A stretch of DNA of 64,000 nucleotides, taken from NCBI GenBank assembly GCA_003999685.1, contig CP021222.1, forward strand, positions 1,736,001 through 1,800,000. Reading direction: 5' to 3'. Under the pieces are notes generated by a model that had not been told where the DNA came from, searched no databases, and saw only the letters and a list, made by a program, of their open reading frames with translations. Source of the DNA: Taiwanofungus camphoratus (lineage: Eukaryota; Basidiomycota; Agaricomycetes; Polyporales; Taiwanofungaceae). This document shows, piece after piece, positions 56,948 through 64,000 of this stretch. The position numbers and the translations under genes were made by a program. The first letter of the stretch is position 1; each line of letters begins with the position of its first letter.

Positions 56948-59496
56948 TCATGATCCATTTCCGGTTGCATGCGGCCCGCCAGGCGCTACTGTGTCTTCAA
57001 GACTTCGATGCGCCTGAAGATCACGCAATACAGTCGGGTCAACTTTTGTCATGAGGCTTAACGTGAGTCCTCGACGGCGGACAGATGATACGGCACACTT
57101 ACCCGGCAGGGCACTTTTTCGCCGGGAGTGCACTCCTAATGGACTTCCCGGCGAATGGTCTACGCCCACCTCAGGGAAGGGACGCTAGAGAGACATCTGG
57201 GCTCAATCTTCATGCCGGCCAAATGGGAGCACTAGCACTGACCACACTCACGTCTAATCCAGGATCGGCCATTGGCACTCGCTCAATCCCGGAGTCATCA
57301 AGCTCGCTCAGCGGTACCTCAGCATCGAGCGAGACCGCATTCAAGTCAATCGATAAATCCATGATATCCGCGTCGTCGACTGGCGGTGGCGGCGGTGTAG
57401 GTGGGATGTCTATAAATGATGAAGGAAGCTTGCCATCGCAATTTTTTAGCGCTTTTTCGCGCAGTCTTTGCCATTCCTCATAGCGATCAACAGCGTGTTG
57501 ACGCTCACTATAATCAGTGATGAGATGCAAACTCCTGTGATCACAGCTGAATGACGTAAAGAACGCACTCAAGTTTGCGTTGTTTATATTGCTGCATGGC
57601 CTCGTCGAAGAGGTCAGGATTGATCTCCATAAACAGCTTCAATGCGTTATATACCATTGCATGTATCGTTCTGCAATGAGTGACGAGCTTAGAATCATGT
57701 TCTCTTAAAAATAGCAATGTGCACTGACCGGTTCCAGTGTGACCTTGAGTTTGTATACAAGGCGGGGAACACGATGGGCAGAATCACCGCTAAATTATCG
57801 CTCATCAAGTTGACGACATATTCGTTGTTCCAGTACATCAGCGCGCGCTCCGCAACCTGAAAGTGTTGGCTGTTGATACATCTTGCTAGTTGCTGGAACA
57901 ACGGGACCTGGATTTTCTGGAACTCCGCAGGATCAATGACATCAAGAACCTCTTCCATCTCGCTAAGGAACATAACTTCCTTAGGTGAATTAACTTTGGG
58001 CCAGTACTTCAGTAGGCCGAGCACCACTTCCTCGGCTAGCGACGCATCCTTCTCGAGGAATTGCACCACGCAATATGCTAGCTGTGGATGGTACATTGAC
58101 AAGCTTTTCACCTTGTGTAAGGGGATAAGCACCCGCATCAAGAAAGTCTTGTGCTCTTCTTTCAACGGCAGCGCAAACCCATTGATAATTGAGCCTAGGA
58201 TCTCCAATAGCTCTGCAATACCGTTATGTCTCTCCGTCTCGTAGATGAAATGAAAGAACACATTGTTGATACTGCGCCGAATAGGTGCGCGTAAATTCAG
58301 GAACTTGCCATATATCCGATGAAGTGTCGTCTTCAGGAAGTCGCGCTCCCGAGGATCTTCCGAATCAAACAGCTCCAGCAGATTGAGCACAAAGTTCTGG
58401 TCGATGTATCGCTTGGCGAGATTGGTGTTGAAGTCCGGACTTTCGACAAAACGGAGGAAGAATTCATACACGATCTTGAGATGAGGCCAAGCAAGCTCGA
58501 GAACCGGCTCATCTTCTTCTGGATCGAAGGCATCGCCTGTAGGGTTGACGGGAGGGGGTATAGAACGGAAGAGGTTGGTGGCAAACTGGAATAGAGACCG
58601 AGTTAGGTTGTCTGATTGCTGAACAGTGTTGGTCACACGCACCATCTTGACTACCTCGGGGTATACAGATTCAGTGATGACACCACGTTGCGTGGTGATG
58701 TATTCGAGCATTTCATGCAAAGTTTGTGTCTTGATTTGCTTGCCCTTGAGTTCCGCGTTTGTGTCGTTGAAGTCGAACAGCACTGCACATTGATGAAGTT
58801 TTTTGATAAAAAGTTGTGGACGCTCGCTGGGGGGCGTTTCTACGTGAACCTATCAGATACGCTTCGAATAAATTTCGCGACATACTCACCCAAGAAAGGA
58901 GGTAACCTCTCGATTTCAACCTTTTCATTGACTACGAAGCGGCTGCTTCTCTGCTTCCGAGGCGGTTTGCCCACGATAGGGATAGTGTCCTTGGGACCGG
59001 TAGGGCGGAGTCTACTCAGTGCATTGGCTCGAGGTGGTGTGAGAGGGCCGCCAGCGCCCTCGAGAATTAGCGAATGTCTTTCGGACTGCTCAGCTGAGGC
59101 ATCGGGGCTGACCACCACAATAGGTGGTGCAGGCGACACCCTGTCCGGTGCAGTATATCTACGATCGGAGTTAGGAGGAGAAGCAGAAGTAGAAACGGAA
59201 CGGTTTGAAGAGCCATTCGTAGAAGGAAGCGAGTGGTTGCTGGCGTTGTTCAGATGATTGAGACTAGCGACTGCCGACGTGGGTTGGGGTAATGGCTTGG
59301 CGCTGTTGGGGGGAGGAGGGGGAGGTGAAGCGTTAGCAGCGGCGGTGGCAGAAGCCTTGGCTTCCTTGTTCTTTGAAGACGTTGAGTCTTGAGATTTACT
59401 TCTGCTGAGCTGCTGGAGACAACGGAGTCCGTCAGAAACGCGCTCTGACGGCTGAGCAGATGAGACATTGACCAGTGTCTTCTTGAGGCCTTTCAT
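56948..59496 (-). CDS. RTS1: PP2A regulatory subunit B56 (RTS1 type)
   Basis: B56 subunits choose substrates and location for protein phosphatase 2A, with roles in stress and at centromeres. ATG 59496 ([13 protein letters not shown]) starts a disordered Ser/Pro leader of about 200 residues. The HEAT-like core starts at [20 protein letters not shown] (join near 58900) and continues [20 protein letters not shown]-like [83 protein letters not shown] and [12 protein letters not shown]. The 57-nt intron at 58586-58642 has no stop and keeps frame. The C-terminus extends past an apparent stop at 57210: two more introns lead to [19 protein letters not shown] and a TGA at 56948-56950. About 740 residues. 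Confidence 0.88.
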
Positions 59497-59785
59497 GATA
59501 GAAAGCGGTGACAAACTACCTTGTATATCTGCGTCGTCGGGGCTGGCAGCTCTAACGAAACTGAAAGCTATGGACGGCTTTGCTGCCAATGTCTGGCAGA
59601 ATCGATGAGCAAGGATGGGTGAACGTCTGTGACCGTTAGTCACATGTGTATGACATGTGTGACAAGACACCGATCACGCTGGCGTAACTACCATACGGTT
59701 GCAGGCTTTATAGCGCATTGCGGTCCTGCAGCAGCCCATCACTCCTTCTCTACCTTTTGCTCTACCTCCTACGGCCCTTAGGAGC
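59497..59785. promoter_or_regulatory. Divergent promoter, PP2A B56 / conserved fungal protein
   Basis: These 289 bp separate two outward-facing genes. A longer minus-strand frame upstream of ATG 59496 is open to 59670, so a longer B56 N-terminus is possible. No clear binding site was seen. Confidence 0.4.
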
Positions 59786-61144
59786 ATGGCTGGTATGTAT
59801 AATAACTACAGACTCGATGAAGGCCTAACACAGTTCACGATTGCAGCGATCTACACGGTCTATACGTCTCCCACTCATCCGCCGATCCCGAATCACCTAC
59901 CAACTCTCATTGTGACACCTCATGGTATGTACAGGATTTTTGGGATTGTTCTTTATCTGCTTACGATTGCGGCCGCTTGCGATTAGGACAACCGACTAAT
60001 ATCCTGTACTCTTACCTCCACACCAATTTTGTGCGTTAAAGGATAATCCTGATAGTACATTTCCTCTGACAAAGTTGATCCTAGAACACCGAGAACTATC
60101 TCTTGACCCCATCTCCTCAAGGTGACTTATGCGTGGCTAAGCTTTTCCCTCCCCGCCAGAATGGCGGTTCCGGCAAAGCCACAGCCTCAGACCCTGGACA
60201 TTCATCGCCCTCCTCGTCCCGTGTCGTCCGTTGTGAAGCTTCTCGAAACCTCAAGTGGTCCATCACAAACACCGGTGTTTTGTCTCCTATCTACAAGCTC
60301 GCTCTTCCGTCTCCCGACTCTGCTGATCTCCCCCTCTTCCAAATATCCAAACCTAATCCCAATGCTGCCTTCTGGAGCATGTTTTATTTTGCGTACGCCG
60401 GTCATAATATACCGCCTAAGAGAATCGAATTCGGCAAAATTCAGAAGAATCCACCTGGACCGAACGGCGGAGGCACGAGGATTAGTATTACCGGCAAAAC
60501 TCCTGAGGAGAAAGCAGTTTGGCAGACACTCGGTGAGGGTAACGAGGATTGCGTCGAATGGGTTGTCTTGTGCGCAGCTCTGAATCTCCTCGAGTACGTG
60601 CACGTGATTTTATCAGATGCCCTTCACTTTACACTTGCATGCATTCTTTAGTGACGAGATAATCAAAGCGGCGGAGAAGAATCCACCGCCTCCAGGGGGG
60701 TCCGGTCCTGTACCAAATGGACATCCGTCCGCAGGGCCAGGAGGACGTCCTGCACCTGTTGCTCTTCGCGACCCCGGAGTCACCCCTCCTCCGGGCCAGC
60801 CCCCACGTGCCGCCACTATGCCGCCGAATATTCCGCAACAGCAGCAACGCGGTCCAGGGCCCGCCCCTCATCCCGCAATGGTTCCAGGCGCTAGGGGTCC
60901 GCCACCGTCTGGTCCGCAAGGTTTCCCCCCTCAGCAGGGCCCCCCTCGCGGGCCCGGATATACTGGCCCTCCACCACAAGGTTACGCTTCCGGACCAGGT
61001 CAAGGATACCTCCCTCCAGGCACTGGCCAACCACGTCCTGGTCCTCCCCAGGGTCCTCCTTTCCCTGGGAATGCCTATGCACCGCCTGGTCCACCGCGTC
61101 CCGGGCCGCCTCCCCAAGTTCAGGTTCAGCCCCGGCGGTTCTAG
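59786..61144 (+). CDS. Conserved fungal protein with Pro/Gly-rich C-terminus, function unknown
   Basis: Four exons join exactly: 59786-59924, 59987-60030, 60085-60593 and 60652-61144, giving 394 residues. The first two thirds look folded: DEGLTQFTIAAIYTVYTS, ILYSYLHTNFNTENYLLT, RNLKWSITNTGVLSPIY, NAAFWSMFYFAYAGHNIPPK, RISITGKTPEEKAVWQTLG, EDCVEWVVLCAALNLLDDE. The last about 160 residues are a disordered Pro/Gly/Gln run with repeats such as GPPPQGY and PRPGPPQGPP, ending VQVQPRRF. I cannot name the family with confidence. Strand-rich predictions and the lack of a signal or membrane segment suggest a cytosolic protein, perhaps an adaptor through its proline tail. It converges with citrate synthase. 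Confidence 0.72.
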
Positions 61145-61505
61145 TCATCGTTCCTATGAGCTCTTGACAGGATGTTTATAGGTGTATATGGGTCGGAGAA
61201 CTGCTATACTTTGTATATATGTGGTGGAATGGACCAATTGCTCTAGCAGGTTTATTCTACGCTTTCTTCTGTCATTTCTAACGTTTCTATGTAGCTTGTC
61301 TTTTCCTTCCTCATTTTTATGTCTGGTTTGGGTGCATGCTCCATAGTTGCCTGGCATCTGTCCTCATACTCACTATTTGTTCCTGATGATATTGACATGA
61401 CGCATGAACAATTGAAGTGAATGTAATAACATTGGATTGCTCGCTCGGCCCCATCTTTCGTACATGTTCTATACGCTATACATAGATGAGAGACAGATTG
61501 ACATT
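61145..61505. other. 361-bp convergent spacer with two 3' UTRs
   Basis: The conserved fungal gene and citrate synthase both end here. The sequence is T-rich on both strands as expected of UTRs. Minus-strand frames here are shadows of UTR sequence. No RNA gene was recognised. Confidence 0.4.
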
Positions 61506-63879
61506 TCAAGAGCTCTTGATAAGCGTTTCTATCGTATCCATCGACAACGCTAAAATATAGAAAGTAAAGGCACACATCAGTATGGACCGAGACGAAATTT
61601 GTACGAGAAGGAACTACAATACCCACATTTTGGTCGTTCGATAGGAAGACCAAGCGCTGTAATCGTGAGCATATTAAGGTTCACCTTTTTCTCAGTGTTA
61701 GAGTGAGATAACTATACCTCGTGCCCAAACAAGTTGTGTCAGAGCGCCTAGAGCTGCGAACAGTAATGAATCTCAGGTTGTTCCCTGCCCAAGCCGAATT
61801 GCACCTCACCTCTGGACACACCAAAAATGACAGTGTAGTACTATAATGACAGAAGAGCAAAGATAAGCAAGATCATTGAATATACTACAGTCTTCCGAAG
61901 CAGGTAGGGGACTGTACCTTAAATTGGGTCAGTCCATAATGATATAGCACACAACCTTCGTGACAAGTTATGTTTATACGTTGCAAAAAAAAAGAAAGAA
62001 AAATCGTACCAGATGTTGCGTCCACATTGGGGTATGGATTCTTCGTCTAGGTTGGAGGTACACGTAAGTCACACGAGCAGGTATTAGTCGAATTGAACCA
62101 ACCTTTCCATGTTCCTTCAGAACTCCAGGAGCAACTTCGTATGTCTACGTTGCATGGGCGTCATGCAGGATTCTTTGAGGAGAGAATGTCAAAAACTGAT
62201 CTCACCTTCTTGACAAGCTGTATGGTGGGATCCTGGAGTAATTCTGGTCGGGATTCACAAAACTGCTGAAGGGCCAGAAAGCGTGGGTCTGGATTTCGCA
62301 GGACTCCGTGCCCATAGCTTGATGTTTGGCAAGTATGAATGGAGTGACTTCGGACAACAATGAATCATCCGCTCACCCGGGAACAACTTGTCCGCTCTTG
62401 AGTGTCTTCCAGAGATACGCTTTGATGTCATCATGGGAGACACTGTTACCAATTTCTTTCTGCATGTTTAGTTGCCATCTCAGAACTTCTTGGTTAGCGA
62501 GCCTACGACATTGATTTGCAATAGTTGAGCTGTTGATTCGTAAAAAGAAATAAGGAGACAGACCCATGCAAAGGACCAGCGAGAGCAAACAAAGCAGCGG
62601 AGTATGAGAGGTAAGGATCCGAGAGCGTAGAGCCAACAAGATCTGCACAGCTTAAACGTCGTGAACAAGCTCTCCGCTTACACGCATAACTTCAGAGCTC
62701 ACGAGCGGTATGTGCAGAAGCATTTCCGCCCTCATGATCACCATGTAGAGCAATGTAGAGTCGTAGGTACTCGGTCAGATCGTGATTATTTCCATATCCA
62801 AGCATATTCACGTAGTTTCCTAGCCTCATAAACGTAAGTGTCACTTTGAGACGATGTATACTAACGACTGACCAACAAGATCAAGATCCTTGTTTATGAT
62901 AGGCATTGATTTGCCGGAATTATATGCGTTCCGGTATATCCTCGCAGCCAAAGTAGGGAGCCGGGCCAGGAGATTCATACTGTCTTCTAATGTATAGATC
63001 CAATACTCAGTCTTCTTGATCCCTTTCTCGTAAGCTGCCGCGAATTTGCTGTCATGGTTTAAAGCAGCTACACCCATGCCCAATTGTGTCATAGGATGCA
63101 GCGTCGGCGGCAGGCTGTGAAAGTGTCTGCGTCGGAACTCTGTGATGGAAAGAAAATCGAGATCAGTCTCACGAGTCTATGAGTTTCTCAACGTATTCGG
63201 GGAGCTCGCCCTTCTCCGCGAGCTCAAGGGATAGCTGGCGTGTTTCAGCTTCCGTTGGGATCTTTCCGGTGAGCAGTAGCCAGAGCATGCTCTCGGCAAT
63301 GATTTCTTTGCCACCGGGCGCTGCAGGGAGCACTTTCTGGCAATCGGGGATGGACAAGCCATGGAAGCGGATACCCTACGTGCACAGATGAAGGCCTGCT
63401 CGTAACTCGGATCATGCATACACACCTCATGCGGATCGAGCACAGACGCTTCCCAAAGCATAGCTTGCAATCCTCTCATACCTCCCACAACGTGCTCGAC
63501 CTGTCGTGGAGTCATTTTGTCAACACACGTACCGTCCATACACCAGCCTTGTTATCCCAAGGATCGTAAATATTACCTTAACATCGCCCAAGACAGCCTG
63601 TCCATGCTCAGCTTTCTTCATATCCATCATCATGAGTCGTGCGATTACCTTCAAAGCTTCGAGTACTCACGAGTTGCTTCAGTTGAGCCTGTTTAGTAGG
63701 GATCACTTCTTCAAGGGCTTCCTTGATAGTCTGTGACGCCGGTCGATGTTACTCTCTGAGTTTCCGACTTTGAATGGGCAAGTTCGAAAGGACAATACCT
63801 TGACCGACGCAAAACGTCTTTGAGTTGGGAGGAGTGTCCTAGAAAAGGGTCTTACGACGATAGATCGGCGTCCGAGCAT
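61506..63879 (-). CDS. CIT1: Citrate synthase, mitochondrial
   Basis: Citrate synthase joins acetyl-CoA and oxaloacetate at the entry to the TCA cycle. ATG 63879 starts a basic, Arg/Ser-rich targeting peptide, [20 protein letters not shown]. Many short exons follow (about a dozen). Recognised parts: [71 protein letters not shown], the [16 protein letters not shown] segment holding a catalytic His, [54 protein letters not shown] and the end [14 protein letters not shown], with TGA at 61506-61508. These are in the usual order for the eukaryotic type. About 470 residues. A methylcitrate synthase would be close in sequence and cannot be fully excluded. Confidence 0.9.
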
Positions 63880-64000
63880 GGCGAAGGAGTGAAGTCACCG
63901 GCGGACCGCTGGGAGACTATAGGGTGGGATTTAGTCTGTATATCGCCGCTGAATGTGCGTCAGCCCTGCAATATATGGCATCCGGGGTAAATGCGGGGGC
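63880..64000. other. Upstream region of citrate synthase to window end
   Basis: This short piece should hold the 5' UTR and part of the promoter of citrate synthase. No other gene is visible here. Confidence 0.4.

Noticed and set aside
56592-56951. 119-codon minus-strand frame upstream of GT15
   Set aside because: Cys/Tyr-rich with no recognisable fold; starts in the last bases of PP2A B56; treated as chance.
60122-60583. Plus-strand 153-codon frame in the conserved fungal gene, suggesting a frameshift
   Set aside because: The exon joins 59924/59987 and 60030/60085 put the other frame in phase through the whole exon, so no frameshift is needed.
1-64000. Transposons, LTR or virus-like elements, CRISPR arrays, tRNA or rRNA genes
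   Set aside because: No reverse transcriptase, integrase, capsid or transposase frame, no long terminal or direct repeats, and no tRNA-like folds were noticed on either strand.

Overview
This window is ordinary nuclear DNA from a filamentous fungus, most likely a basidiomycete of the Agaricomycetes. The evidence is gene-dense DNA with small intergenic gaps, many spliceosomal introns of roughly 45-65 nt per gene, and protein families shared with or typical of that class: DUF4211, an UNC80-like giant, a divergent protein kinase, and GT15, GT17 and B56 genes with basidiomycete-style tails. I cannot name a genus. I saw no rRNA, tRNA, CRISPR array, transposon, retrovirus-like element or virus-like element.

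Layout, left to right. An incomplete minus-strand gene is open at the left edge. Exosome subunit MTR3 (-) and an NSRP1-like splicing factor (+) share a 92-bp divergent promoter. Then come a divergent protein kinase (-), a short RRM protein (+), a sugar transporter (-), TAF13 (-), a GT17 glycosyltransferase with an in-frame stop (-), a DUF4211 protein (-), a very large UNC80-like gene (+, about 9 kb), DPM2 (-, very small), TRAPPII subunit TRS120 (+), VPS55 (-), kinesin-5 (-), elongation factor ELF1/ELOF1 (+), kinesin-1 (+), a Pumilio/PUF protein (+), SEC16 (+), an OST3/OST6 subunit (-), PI 4-kinase PIK1 (+), a GT15 mannosyltransferase (-), PP2A B56 (-), a conserved fungal proline-rich protein of unknown function (+) and mitochondrial citrate synthase (-).

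Many genes serve the secretory route: DPM2, OST3, GT15 and GT17 in glycosylation; SEC16 in ER export; TRS120, PIK1 and VPS55 in Golgi and endosome traffic; the two kinesins in transport and mitosis. Others serve gene expression: MTR3, NSRP1, TAF13, ELF1, PUF. They lie on both strands with separate promoters, so this is not an operon or a biosynthetic cluster. The most unusual points are the UNC80-like giant, a nonsense codon in GT17, an 8-nt microexon and a candidate GC-AG intron in kinesin-1, and a 1.08-kb stretch after kinesin-1 that I could not resolve. I found no convincing wholly new system. Exon joins were worked out by eye from splice signals, reading frame and family conservation; gene ends are firmer than individual exon edges.
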